Part shown: positions 1 through 7,789 of the stretch, piece by piece
How the letters are laid out: the number at the start of each line of letters is the position of its first letter
Position numbering within the stretch: position 1 is the stretch's first letter
Assembly: GCA_964492185.1 (NCBI GenBank)
Contig: CAZBJH010000101.1
Location: 1-12,897, forward strand
Direction of reading: 5' to 3'
Origin: JAFGSZ01 sp964492185
GTDB lineage: Bacteria; Bacteroidota; Bacteroidia; Bacteroidales; UBA10428
Length of the DNA stretch: 12,897 bases
Program-made: the position numbers and the translations under genes
The notes under the pieces: generated by a model
What the model saw: the letters and a program-made list of their open reading frames with translations, nothing else
Told to the model about the DNA's origin: nothing
The model's database searches: none

Positions 1-140
1 ATGAGCTTGCTATTAAATGAGTTCATGAGCTCGCTTTTTAATGAGTTCATGAGCTTGCTATTAAATGAGTTCATGAGCTCGCTTTTAAATGAGTTCATGA
101 ACTCACTTTTAAATGAGTTCATGAGCTCGCTTTCGCTCGG
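1..140. repeat. 24-bp palindromic tandem repeat (5 full copies plus a partial sixth)
   Basis: Five head-to-tail 24-bp units start at 1, 25, 49, 73 and 97, and a truncated sixth begins at 121 and loses the pattern after about 133. Each unit starts ATGAGC (copy 5 ATGAAC) and ends AATGAGTTC. Copies 1 and 3 are identical and copies 2 and 4 nearly so, giving a 48-bp higher-order period. The junction of copies 4 and 5 contains the perfect palindrome GAGTTCATGAACTC, so each junction can form a small hairpin. Because 24 is a multiple of three, both strands stay open: plus-strand peptide repeats of MSSLLNEF type and minus-strand repeats of MNSFKSEL type. Neither looks like a folded protein. The array reaches the window edge, so the true copy number is unknown. 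It lies immediately downstream of nqrA. Confidence 0.9.
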
Positions 141-227
141 TTGTCTATGTACACATATAATCAATTTTCGCGATAGTGATGGTTTCAATCGTTTTTTTGT
201 TTGATAGAGATTAATATCAAAGTTGTA

Positions 228-1580
228 TCAGCTCATTTCCTTTCTCATTATATCAAGTCCTTTACGTATGATCTCCTGTATATCGTTTTTTGATGTGTCG
301 ATAAACTCCACCAGTGCAAAATCCTCTTCAGCCACTTCATATATACCCAGCTTTTCCATAAGATCTATATCTTCAACAATTATTGCTTTAATCAGCTGCA
401 TCGGGAAAATATCCATTGGCATCACCCTTTCGTAATTACCTGTTATCATTAATGCCCGCTTGCCTCCGTGAAGATTGGTGTCCACTTCATATTTTTTTTT
501 CGGCATCAGCCAGGAAAAGAATGAGCGGTGAAAACTGAACTTCTTAAATCCCGGTGACAGCCAGCCCATAAACTCATGATGATTACCTTCCGGAATTACA
601 GTTACCTGTGAATCGTAATAGCCGATATACCCGTCCGGATCTATACATTTACCGGTCAGAACATTTCCGCTGATATAACGTAATGATCCTTCATGCACAT
701 TATCCTTTACCAGGGGTTCTATTGAAGCCCCGTTTATAAACTTGTAATAAACCGGTTTAATAACTTCCGAACCGGTGAGCGCTATGACCTTTGAAGCATC
801 ATATTTACCGGTAAGAAAAAGTTGTCCGATAGTTATAACGTCCTGCGGTCCAAGATACCATACCAGGTCGCCTTTATTCAAAGGGTTCAGATGGTGTATC
901 TGTATCCCGATATTACCTGCAGGGTGGGGCCCGGTAAACTTATTTATCTGTACCTTTTCTGCCCTTGTAAAAACCGGCGAAGCCGGATAATCAGAATTTA
1001 TGTTCAGATGGACAATCCCATCGGTAAGCTTTTTTATAGCGTTTATGCCTGCCTGGAACCCGGCTTCCCTGTCCTGCACTACAAAATCCATATCAGGTGC
1101 CAGGGGGGCAGTGTCAAATGCTGATATATAAATTGCCTGTGGTGTATCATCCGGGTTTGCAATGATCGAATAGGGGCGCTGCCTTATGCAGGGCCATAAG
1201 CCGCTCTTTAACAGACTGTCTTTTATTTCTTCACGACTAAGATCATCAGGGTCGGCTTTCCTGAATGATTCATATTCTATAGTACTGTCACTTTCAACTA
1301 TTACTTCAAGAATTCTTCTTCTTTCGCCCCTGTTTATTGACTGAACCTTGCCGCTTACGGGGGATGTGAATAATACCCCGGGATTATTTTTGTCGAAGAA
1401 TAAGGGGCTTCCGGCTTTTACCCGGTTTCCTGGCTTTACGGTTAATTTGGGAAAGATTCCGTGAAAATCGGCAGGCTTAACTGCATAGGTCCCGGGTGCG
1501 GGTGCACGCGTAAAGATCTTTCCCGCCGCCCCCTTTAATGGAATATCCAGCCCCTTTTTAATTTTTATGGTTTCAGCCAT
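228..1580 (-). CDS. nqrA: Na+-translocating NADH:quinone reductase subunit A
   Basis: NqrA is the cytoplasm-facing subunit of the six-subunit Na+-NQR pump, which oxidises NADH, reduces ubiquinone or menaquinone and exports Na+. The 450-residue product has the usual full length for the family. The N-terminus (about residues 8-90) shows the typical GLDIPLKGAAG start, followed by a biotinyl/lipoyl-like domain (TVKPGNRVKAGSPLF, then SPVSGKV). The C-terminal third holds the family-typical stretch around GNYERVMPMDIFP. There is no signal peptide or membrane span, as expected. The ATG at 1580 fits the conserved N-terminus, and no Shine-Dalgarno is seen. Subunits B-F normally follow directly, but here no nqrB start appears in the 227 bases downstream, where a tandem repeat sits instead. 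Recognition of the family is very secure. Confidence 0.96.
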   Translation of the reverse strand: MAETIKIKKGLDIPLKGAAGKIFTRAPAPGTYAVKPADFHGIFPKLTVKPGNRVKAGSPLFFDKNNPGVLFTSPVSGKVQSINRGERRRILEVIVESDSTIEYESFRKADPDDLSREEIKDSLLKSGLWPCIRQRPYSIIANPDDTPQAIYISAFDTAPLAPDMDFVVQDREAGFQAGINAIKKLTDGIVHLNINSDYPASPVFTRAEKVQINKFTGPHPAGNIGIQIHHLNPLNKGDLVWYLGPQDVITIGQLFLTGKYDASKVIALTGSEVIKPVYYKFINGASIEPLVKDNVHEGSLRYISGNVLTGKCIDPDGYIGYYDSQVTVIPEGNHHEFMGWLSPGFKKFSFHRSFFSWLMPKKKYEVDTNLHGGKRALMITGNYERVMPMDIFPMQLIKAIIVEDIDLMEKLGIYEVAEEDFALVEFIDTSKNDIQEIIRKGLDIMRKEMS

Positions 1581-1673
1581 GTAACCAATATTTGTGTTGT
1601 CACTTACAGAATTAATAAAATGCGGAAATTCACGTTCTATATTATAAAACCACCATAAAAATATATATTTTTA
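1581..1673. promoter_or_regulatory. Divergent intergenic promoter region (nqrA / Plug-like gene)
   Basis: This 93-bp AT-rich spacer separates two genes read away from each other, so it must hold both 5' ends and probably both promoters. I found no clean TAnnTTTG box on either strand. The run of A and T just before 1674 is typical of Bacteroidetes leaders, which rely on A-rich rather than Shine-Dalgarno initiation. Confidence 0.4.
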
Positions 1674-3014
1674 ATGATGATCTTAAATTTCAATAATATT
1701 GATCTGAGCATTACCCGCGAATTCATACGTGTATACATCCTGATAATTGTTATTTTACTAACAGCCAAAACTTCCTTATGTTTAAAACCTGAAGGATATT
1801 TTCAGGATGACGCACTGTGTTGCCGGGATTACATATTTAAAGATAATATAAAAACGGTAAGGTTTCACCGGAAGGGATGGGAACTTTCAAATCCCATGCT
1901 TGAAATGGGAACTGATGAAAAGTTGTTTTTATCTTTCGATGATATTAACGTACAGGCCGGAAATTATTATTACACCATTGTTCATTGCAATTCAAACTGG
2001 TCTCCTTCCGGTATCTCACCTTATGATTATCTCGATGGTTTTGATGAAGGCCGTATCGATTACTACCGCAATTCATTTAACACTACATACGACTACATAC
2101 ATTACGAGTTGACCTTTCCCAATGAAACCATGCGTCCGAAGATCAGCGGCAATTACATACTTAAAGTATATGAGGATTACGATAGGGACAATGTGGTGTT
2201 TACCAGGCGTTTCTATGTAGTTGAACAAAAAGTAAATATCACGGCTGATATTGAAAAGCCCAAGACAGCGGAACATTATGATACCGGGCAGGAGATCAAC
2301 TTCACACTCAATTATGAGGGGATCCGGATACGTGACCCCTACACGGAGATAAAAGTCATCCTTTTGCAGAACCGGAATTGGGACAATAAGATTATTGTCA
2401 GGGCCCCGCGGTATGCACGACCGGGTGTGTTAACATATGATTTTGACAGTGAGATCGTTTTCCCGGGCTTAAATGAATTTCGTTATTTCGATGTTAAAAG
2501 CGTGCGGTTCAAAAGTGAGAACATCAGCAACATCGATTTCAGAAATCCTTATTACCACATTATTCTCGGTACTGACAAAGAACGCGTATACCGACCTTAT
2601 TTCTTCGTTAACGATCTTAACGGCAAATATTATGTGGACAGGCAGGAGGGAGTTGAAAAACACCTGGAGGCCGATTATCTTTATGTTCATTTCAGGCTTG
2701 ATTACCCCCAGCCTCCCCCTGACGGCAGCTTTTATGTATACGGCGGACTTACGGACTGGAACCTCAGGGAAAGTAATAAAATGGAATACAACACAGAGGC
2801 CGGCGCTTACGAACTTACCCTGTTGCTTAAACAGGGCTATTATAACTATCATTATGTATTCAGGGATGACAGAACCGGCATAACAGACTTTGCTTACATC
2901 GAAGGCAGCCATTTTGAGACAGAGAACGATTATTCCATCCTGGTATACTTCCGGGAAAGCACCGCCCGCTATGAACGACTCATAGCATATAAAACCATCA
3001 ACACCCTGGAATAA
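1674..3014 (+). CDS. DUF5103 protein, type IX secretion system Plug-like
   Basis: The 446-residue protein matches the DUF5103 family, known from structural work on the type 9 secretion translocon as the Plug protein that closes the SprA channel on the periplasmic side. The recognisable family text runs from about residue 40 (GYFQDDALCCRDYIF) through FHRKGWELSNPMLEMG, YTIVHCNSNWSPS, a central beta-rich domain (FTLNYEGIRIRDPYTEIKV) and a C-terminal domain with FYVYGGLTDWNL. A hydrophobic segment at about residues 19-36 is a probable signal peptide. The unusually long region before it suggests the true start could be internal, although no better ATG precedes the hydrophobic stretch. Its LTAKTSLC end does not fit a good lipobox. 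Transcribed divergently from nqrA and convergently with the dehydrogenase gene. The exact role in this organism is inferred from the family. Confidence 0.85.
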   Translation: MMILNFNNIDLSITREFIRVYILIIVILLTAKTSLCLKPEGYFQDDALCCRDYIFKDNIKTVRFHRKGWELSNPMLEMGTDEKLFLSFDDINVQAGNYYYTIVHCNSNWSPSGISPYDYLDGFDEGRIDYYRNSFNTTYDYIHYELTFPNETMRPKISGNYILKVYEDYDRDNVVFTRRFYVVEQKVNITADIEKPKTAEHYDTGQEINFTLNYEGIRIRDPYTEIKVILLQNRNWDNKIIVRAPRYARPGVLTYDFDSEIVFPGLNEFRYFDVKSVRFKSENISNIDFRNPYYHIILGTDKERVYRPYFFVNDLNGKYYVDRQEGVEKHLEADYLYVHFRLDYPQPPPDGSFYVYGGLTDWNLRESNKMEYNTEAGAYELTLLLKQGYYNYHYVFRDDRTGITDFAYIEGSHFETENDYSILVYFRESTARYERLIAYKTINTLE

Positions 3015-3124
3015 TATCCCACTTCAATATAATGAGAACATCACGTAAATAGCTTTATTACTATGCTTACTCAGGATCTGCTGAAAAAGCCTGTAGTGCA
3101 TCATATACAAGGTAGCACTGCGAA

Positions 3125-4753
3125 TTATTCCTTCATAAAAGGGTATCCATAATCCCCCGGCGGCAAAAAGTTCTCCTTAATAGCCCTTGGCGAAACCCAC
3201 CTCAATAAATTGATCATGGACCCCGCCTTATCATTAGTCCCCGACCCCCGGCTCCCGCCGAATGGTTGTTGACCCACTACAGCACCCGTGGGCTTATCGT
3301 TAATATAAAAATTTCCTGCCGCGTACCTTAGCCTCGTGGTGGTCTGGTCTAATACTTCCCTGTCCTTTGCAAACACGGCCCCGGTAAGTCCGTAAACTGA
3401 AGTATTATCCACCAGCTTAAGTGTATTGTCGTAATCATCAGCTGGATAGACATAAACCGTAAGGACAGGGCCGAACAACTCCTCCTCCATAGTATAATAG
3501 CGCGGGTTGGTGGTTTTTATGATTGTCGGGTGAATGAAATAACCTTTCGACTTGTCATATGTCCCTCCTGCAACGATCTCCGTTTCTTTGTCCTCTTTGG
3601 CTTTGTCTATCACTCCTGCCAGCTTATCGAAAGAAGCTTCGTCTATCACTGCATTAAAAAAGCATGTGAAATCTTCGGGATCGCCTATCTTCATAGATTT
3701 TAGATTATCTGTCAACAGTCGTTTTGTTTCGGGCCACAGGTTATCGGGTATGTAGGCGCGTGAGGCAGCCGAGCATTTTTGCCCCTGGTATTCGAAAGCC
3801 CCCCGTGTAAGTGCTGTTGTCAGTTCCACCGGGTTGGCTGACCTGTGGGCAAGCACAAAATCCTTACCCCCTGTTTCTCCCACTATCCTCGGGTAGGACT
3901 TATAACGGCTGATATTCTCTCCTATCGTTTTCCATATATTCTGAAAAACTTCCGTTGAACCTGTAAAATGAATACCTGCAAAATCAGGGTGTGAAAGGAC
4001 CACGTCCGCTGTTACAGGTCCCGGTGAGAAAACCATATTTATCACACCATCGGGCAGTCCTGCTGCCTGCAGCACTTCCATAATAACAGCTGCAGAATAA
4101 ACCTGTGTTTTCGAAGGCTTCCACACAACCACATTACCCATCAACGCGGGTGCGGTAGGCAGGTTTCCTGCTATTGAAGTAAAATTAAAAGGAGTAAGGG
4201 CAAAGACAAAACCTTCCAGGGGGCGCCATTCCAGCCTGTTCCATATATTTTTTACCGATTGTGGCTGATGACTGTATATCCCGGTCATATAATGCACGTT
4301 AAACCTGAAAAAATCTATCAGCTCGCATGTCGAATCAATTTCTGCCTGGTGAATGGTTTTTGACTGACACAGCATAGTGGCAGCGTTCATTTTTGCCCGG
4401 TACGGGCCGGCAAGCAGGTCTGCTGCCTTCAGGAAGACAGATGCCCTGGTTTCCCACGACATGGCTGTCCATTTTTCCTTTGTTGCCAATGCAGCCTTAA
4501 TGGCAAGCTCAACATGAGTATTATCGCCCGCATGATAAGTTCCCAGCAGGCGGTTAATATCATGTGGCGGCCTTATATCTTTAAGCTTTCCGCTGGTAAC
4601 ATTCCTGCCACCGATCACCATAGGGATCTCAATTTCTGACGAACGGGCTTTTTCAAGTTCTGTTTTAAGATCTTCTCTTTCTTTAGATCCGGGAGTGTAT
4701 GACAGTACCGGTTCATTACCTGGCTGTGGCATATTAAAAAATCCGAAAGTCAT
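3125..4753 (-). CDS. pruA: L-glutamate gamma-semialdehyde (1-pyrroline-5-carboxylate) dehydrogenase
   Basis: This enzyme performs the second step of proline degradation: NAD+-dependent oxidation of glutamate gamma-semialdehyde to glutamate in the cytoplasm. The 542-residue single-domain form (no fused proline dehydrogenase) is the type usual in Bacteroidetes and in mitochondria. Aldehyde dehydrogenase landmarks are intact: TPFNFT with Asn190 in the oxyanion/cofactor region, VVWKPSKT for NAD binding, the general-base Glu293 in VGETGGKDF, the catalytic Cys327 in EYQGQKCSA, and ELFGPVL further on. The start MTFGFFNMPQPGNEPVLSY matches the conserved beginning of the family. It appears monocistronic. 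It faces the Plug-like gene tail to tail and shares an upstream region with the divergent divIC-like gene. Confidence 0.95.
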   Translation of the reverse strand: MTFGFFNMPQPGNEPVLSYTPGSKEREDLKTELEKARSSEIEIPMVIGGRNVTSGKLKDIRPPHDINRLLGTYHAGDNTHVELAIKAALATKEKWTAMSWETRASVFLKAADLLAGPYRAKMNAATMLCQSKTIHQAEIDSTCELIDFFRFNVHYMTGIYSHQPQSVKNIWNRLEWRPLEGFVFALTPFNFTSIAGNLPTAPALMGNVVVWKPSKTQVYSAAVIMEVLQAAGLPDGVINMVFSPGPVTADVVLSHPDFAGIHFTGSTEVFQNIWKTIGENISRYKSYPRIVGETGGKDFVLAHRSANPVELTTALTRGAFEYQGQKCSAASRAYIPDNLWPETKRLLTDNLKSMKIGDPEDFTCFFNAVIDEASFDKLAGVIDKAKEDKETEIVAGGTYDKSKGYFIHPTIIKTTNPRYYTMEEELFGPVLTVYVYPADDYDNTLKLVDNTSVYGLTGAVFAKDREVLDQTTTRLRYAAGNFYINDKPTGAVVGQQPFGGSRGSGTNDKAGSMINLLRWVSPRAIKENFLPPGDYGYPFMKE

Positions 4754-4995
4754 CTTTTTTCTCTTTAAAGTTTATATAGCTGATGCATTGATACTTTCAT
4801 ATATACAGGCTCATTGTCTTCAGTATGCCTAAAGTAAAGTTAGGAAGGCAAATAAGGTAAAAAAATGACTTTTATTACTTCATAATATGATTTTTATCAG
4901 TGTGTTTGACATGATGATCCTGTGAATAAAAATAACAGATAAGAATGAATAAAGTTTTAACTTTGCTTTAGCAAAGCTTTAACTGATCGTTAAAC
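4754..4995. promoter_or_regulatory. Divergent promoter region between pruA and divIC-like gene
   Basis: This 242-bp AT-rich non-coding spacer must serve two divergent genes. On the plus strand TAACTTTG at 4958-4965 matches the Bacteroidetes -7 consensus TAnnTTTG and would give a transcript starting near 4972, about 24 bases before the divIC-like ATG. No good -33 TTTG was found at the right distance. The same bases form one arm of a hairpin (CTTTGC 4961-4966, loop TTTA, GCAAAG 4971-4976), with outer AGTT/AACT pairing at 4953-4956 and 4981-4984. I see no convincing box for pruA. Confidence 0.4.
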
Positions 4996-5280
4996 ATGAA
5001 AAAGGTACTGACAATACTAAAGAACAGGTATATATTAACCGCGTTGATCTTTCTGCTGTGGATCCTCGTGTTTGATAATAACAACCTTATCGAGAGATAC
5101 CGTATGATCAGGGATATCAAACAGATGGAGCAGGACACCTCCTATTACCTTCAAGAAATCAGGAATAACGCCGAACGCCTTAAAGAACTTCAAACCGACA
5201 AAGAAAACCTCGAAAAATTTGCGCGTGAACAATACCTGATGAAAAAAGATAACGAAGATGTTTTTGTTATTGTCGAATAA
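4996..5280 (+). CDS. Septum formation initiator family protein (DivIC/FtsB-like)
   Basis: A 94-residue bitopic inner-membrane protein of the DivIC/FtsB family, a divisome component that in other bacteria bridges FtsL and FtsQ (DivIB). A short basic N-terminus is followed by one transmembrane helix (about residues 12-27, ILTALIFLLWILVF). A periplasmic coiled coil at about 35-75 (IRDIKQMEQDTSYYLQEI and on) follows. The C-terminal family motif is LEKFAREQYLMKKDNEDVFVI, whose FAREQYLMK core is characteristic. Length is normal. The TAA stop is followed directly by repeated TAA codons. No partner gene lies on the same strand in this window. The next gene points the other way. Confidence 0.9.
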   Translation: MKKVLTILKNRYILTALIFLLWILVFDNNNLIERYRMIRDIKQMEQDTSYYLQEIRNNAERLKELQTDKENLEKFAREQYLMKKDNEDVFVIVE

Positions 5281-5401
5281 TAATAATAAAAATCAAATAA
5301 TTACCAATAAGCCTGAAAGTGGTCTTTTCGAGGGAGGGTTTGATGGCGGGATGTTCCTGTATGATAAGATTTTCCCTGCTGCAAGGTAGTATGTATTCGA
5401 A

Positions 5402-6667
5402 TTATCTCCTACCACCCCGCTGTCGTTCACGGATCACCCCAAGCAGATCAACAGCCAAATCACTGTTCACCGCAAGCCCTGTCAATTCAAACAAGCTTTT
5501 GGCCGCATCCTTTACATCAACTTTCCCATAATACTTTCCCGTACAGAAATTCATATACTTTACAATAGTAAATCCGTTAAACCAGTTATAAAACCTCTTT
5601 GTAAAGGACGTCAGCCTGCCCGAATTGTCATTGATCTCCTCAATAGCATCCGGGGCATCAACAGAATACAAAAAATCTCGAATACTCTCCGGCAGGCCAT
5701 TAATAAAAACTTCCGTTTTTTTTCTGTCAGCCCTGAACAGTTTATCCTTTGAATCGAAAAAAGCCTTCAGGTCACAAAATAAATCGGGATGATAGGTATA
5801 CAGATCCCCTTTCTCTTCAAGCATTTTACTAACAGCTTTTCCCGTGCCGAACGGCACCCTGTGGGAAGCCCTGGGGGAAGGATAAACGGCAGTATTATTG
5901 ATCTCCGCCCAGTTACCCAGTGGAAAGATCTTATGCAGGAAATAGAAATCCTCCCCGGCCTTTCTTCTGTTCATGCCGCCCTGTTGAGCATAGACAGCAG
6001 CCTTAATGCCAAATGCCGATCCCACAGTATGAAAAGCAAAAGGATATCCTGCAAATCTCAGTCCTTCGGTATAATAACGCAGATGCAGTTCATAAAGGGT
6101 TATTGCACGGTAGACATTACGCTCATAATCATTTCCTGACACAGGATGTTCAAAATATACATTTAAACCCTTACACCGGGGAAATTGCTTAATTGCCTTA
6201 TCGATAGCAGTGAAATAATTCGGAGCACAGCATGTATCTGCATCCAGGGAAAGGATCATCCCGCCGGGCTTATCCAGCATATTGAACCGCCTTACGGCTT
6301 CGTCCATGCCGATCTTACGTGCATATCCGGCACCCGCGTGTTTGAAGGGGAGCTTCAGGGCATCTATTACATGAACCCTGAATGACTCGTTTGCATGCTC
6401 ATTCTGCCATACCGAGAGGGCTGCGATCGTTTCTTTGTTTCTTATTATTATTTTTTCTTCATCATTCGCAGCGCTATTCACTACCACAATAACCTCAATG
6501 GCAGAAGATGGCCGTTCACACTGCCACAGTGATGATAAAGAATTCAGGATATAATCCTGCTCATCAAAACAGGGAATGACAATAATAAAGCCGGTATGAT
6601 CTGCGGGTTCAGATGAAATGGTACAGGGCAGATGGTGCTTTGCCAGGTAATTGTCTGCAAACCCCAT
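5402..6667 (-). CDS. Glycosyltransferase family 2 protein (GT-A fold)
   Basis: A predicted nucleotide-sugar-dependent glycosyltransferase of about 421 residues. The GT-A domain begins with GFIIVIPCFDEQDYI (about residues 26-40), carries the metal-binding DXD-type motif LSLDADT (Asp142 and Asp144 counting from the ATG at 6667), and later GEDFYFLHKI (about 238-247), the ED-type acceptor/catalytic region. The rest is a C-terminal family extension with no membrane span, so the enzyme is probably cytoplasmic or peripheral. I chose the ATG at 6667. The reading frame can extend to a TTG at 6673, but that abuts the upstream stop. Only 6 bases separate this ATG from the stop of the OmpH-like gene, so the two genes are very likely co-transcribed. 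Sugar donor and acceptor cannot be told from sequence. Confidence 0.85.
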   Translation of the reverse strand: MGFADNYLAKHHLPCTISSEPADHTGFIIVIPCFDEQDYILNSLSSLWQCERPSSAIEVIVVVNSAANDEEKIIIRNKETIAALSVWQNEHANESFRVHVIDALKLPFKHAGAGYARKIGMDEAVRRFNMLDKPGGMILSLDADTCCAPNYFTAIDKAIKQFPRCKGLNVYFEHPVSGNDYERNVYRAITLYELHLRYYTEGLRFAGYPFAFHTVGSAFGIKAAVYAQQGGMNRRKAGEDFYFLHKIFPLGNWAEINNTAVYPSPRASHRVPFGTGKAVSKMLEEKGDLYTYHPDLFCDLKAFFDSKDKLFRADRKKTEVFINGLPESIRDFLYSVDAPDAIEEINDNSGRLTSFTKRFYNWFNGFTIVKYMNFCTGKYYGKVDVKDAAKSLFELTGLAVNSDLAVDLLGVIRERQRGGRR

Positions 6668-6673
6668 GAACAA

Positions 6674-7294
6674 CTATTTGCCGGAATTTCCTTTTTCCTT
6701 TTTGTACTGCTCGTTCAAACCTTCAACAACCCGTTTGGTGATATTCAGACTATCATTGGCATACAGAATGTTACCGCTGTATAACTGGCTTCCGAGCACA
6801 AACTCGTATTTATGAATGGATTTCACTTCATTCAGATAATCCATTATAGAGTTAAGTATCTGTCTCATCATCACCTGCTGCTGTTCAGCCAGATTGGTTT
6901 GTAATTGATTCTGCAGCTGCATAAGCTGTTGTTCTTCCAGCGCGAGCTCCTGTTGCCTTTTCTGCGCATCGCTCCTGGTTATCAGGCCTCTCCTCATTTG
7001 GTAATCCAGTTCCTGAACATCATCCTGAAAAGTTTTTTGTTTAGTGCTTAATTCAGCTTCGGAAGTTTTATACTGGGTTTCAAATTTTTGCTGAAGATCA
7101 TAATACAGGTCATAACTGTTCAAAACAGAATCGATATCAATATAAACAATCCTGGTATCCGCCGATCCTGCCTGCCTTTGTGATTCTTTTTCATCCGTTG
7201 CATCAGCAACTGATCCTGAAGTGAAATGCAAAATATACAAAACAATAACAGCAGCAAAGAGAACCCCGTACAATACAATATTTAATCTTTTCAT
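6674..7294 (-). CDS. OmpH/Skp family periplasmic protein
   Basis: The 206-residue protein belongs to the OmpH/Skp family, whose best-known member is a periplasmic chaperone for outer-membrane proteins. An uncleaved anchor or signal segment covers about residues 5-26 (IVLYGVLFAAVIVLYIL). The OmpH domain starts with the family-typical strand TRIVYIDIDSVLNSYDLYYD (about 47-66). Next come long charged, Gln-rich helices (about 66-150) that would form the tentacle coiled coil, and a closing segment YEFVLGSQLYSGNILYAN typical of the Bacteroidetes subfamily. It is first in an apparent two-gene operon with the glycosyltransferase. A strong -7 match lies 38 bases upstream of its ATG. Chaperone function is inferred from the family, and the membrane-anchored form may act differently. 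Confidence 0.88.
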   Translation of the reverse strand: MKRLNIVLYGVLFAAVIVLYILHFTSGSVADATDEKESQRQAGSADTRIVYIDIDSVLNSYDLYYDLQQKFETQYKTSEAELSTKQKTFQDDVQELDYQMRRGLITRSDAQKRQQELALEEQQLMQLQNQLQTNLAEQQQVMMRQILNSIMDYLNEVKSIHKYEFVLGSQLYSGNILYANDSLNITKRVVEGLNEQYKKEKGNSGK

Positions 7295-7331
7295 GTTTAA
7301 CAGTTTATCTATAAATCCTATTTTTCGGCTA

Positions 7332-7339
7332 CAAAGATA
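7332..7339 (-). promoter_or_regulatory. Bacteroidetes-type -7 promoter box for the ompH-like operon
   Basis: On the minus strand this reads TATCTTTG, a perfect match to TAnnTTTG. Transcription would start near 7325, leaving a leader of about 30 bases before the ompH-like ATG at 7294. No clear -33 TTTG stands at the expected distance. The recombinase remnant begins within about 30-60 bp upstream, so insertion of the island may have replaced the original upstream promoter sequence. Confidence 0.55.
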
Positions 7340-7365
7340 GTTTTTTACCCACTATTGAAAAAATA

Positions 7366-7623
7366 TTGCCCAACATTTATCTTCCCCGCTCCAACCACCC
7401 CCTGACTACACATACTTTGCGCAATGCATTTGCAACCCATCTCCTGGAAAACGATACTGATTTGAGGCGTATACAAAACCTGACAGGACACAAAAGCAGT
7501 AAGACAACCGATATTTATACTCATGAAACAACAAGCAGTTTTGAAAAGATTGTCAGTCCGACGTACAACCTGTACATGAAATTGCATATGAATATTGAAT
7601 GGTATATATTTGGTTTAAAGTGA
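7366..7623 (+). pseudogene. Tyrosine recombinase (XerC/D- or IntI-like), C-terminal fragment
   Basis: Only the last part of a tyrosine recombinase catalytic domain is present. Numbered from the TTG at 7366, it has the H-x-x-R box (HTLRNAFATHLLE, His16 and Arg19), the GH box (LTGHKSSKTTDIYTH, His42) and the nucleophile Tyr51. The first catalytic Arg, the N-terminal DNA-binding domain and any normal start are missing. The frame stays open to the left without homology, which suggests a break around 7385-7400. After the Tyr the text KIVSP followed by NL recalls the SPLDxL tail of integron integrases and related enzymes. It lies on the plus strand with the cassette-like genes downstream, an arrangement known from inverted-integrase integrons. 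It cannot be catalytically active alone. Confidence 0.8.
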
Positions 7624-7627
7624 AGAA

Positions 7628-7789
7628 ATGAAACAGACAATAGGAAAATATAAGAAACACTTCGTATACACAAATGTTGTACGCAATTTGAAATCGAACC
7701 CGAACAACTCGGATTTACAACTAGCTGATATTGTGATGAGTAAATTTGACGTTAGTCGGAATTCCTCCTATCGATTATACTTCGGATGA
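7628..7789 (+). CDS. Possible small ORF of 53 residues, unrecognised
   Basis: An ATG four bases after the recombinase stop opens a 53-residue frame (MKQTIGKYKKHFVYTNVVRN at its start), ending at 7789. It is basic and has no motif or membrane segment that I recognise. It runs across the first CGTTAGTCGGAAT repeat. Just beyond, other frames read sensibly for short stretches (IPPIDYTSDEFRSK, then VNGKMIELTIEFLEK before a stop at 7845), so this stretch may be a decayed gene with frameshifts instead of a working small protein. Confidence 0.2.
   Translation: MKQTIGKYKKHFVYTNVVRNLKSNPNNSDLQLADIVMSKFDVSRNSSYRLYFG

Noticed and set aside
1..140. CRISPR array
   Set aside because: Units are contiguous with no spacers, and the 24-bp units vary internally.
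1..204. Open frame of 67 codons over the tandem repeat
   Set aside because: The frame is a by-product of a 24-bp repeat that stays open on both strands. The peptide has no fold-like features and its end is non-repetitive AT-rich DNA.
2469..2912. 147-codon frame on the minus strand inside the Plug-like gene
   Set aside because: It is antisense to a well-supported family member, with no recognisable motif. It and the overlapping plus-strand 136-codon frame are shadows.
3015..3124. Bidirectional terminator between the two convergent genes
   Set aside because: The only inverted repeat seen (AGTGC / GCACT near 3095-3115) is 5 bp with a long loop and no T tract.
5258..5389. 43-residue ORF overlapping the end of the divIC-like gene
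   Set aside because: It reads plausibly in part (GLFEGGFDGGMFLYDKIFP) but begins inside the divIC-like gene in another frame, and I recognise no family. The evidence is too thin to list as a gene.
6668..6673. TTG start for the glycosyltransferase at 6673
   Set aside because: An ATG two codons later at 6667 is the more likely start and leaves a normal 6-base gap to the upstream stop.
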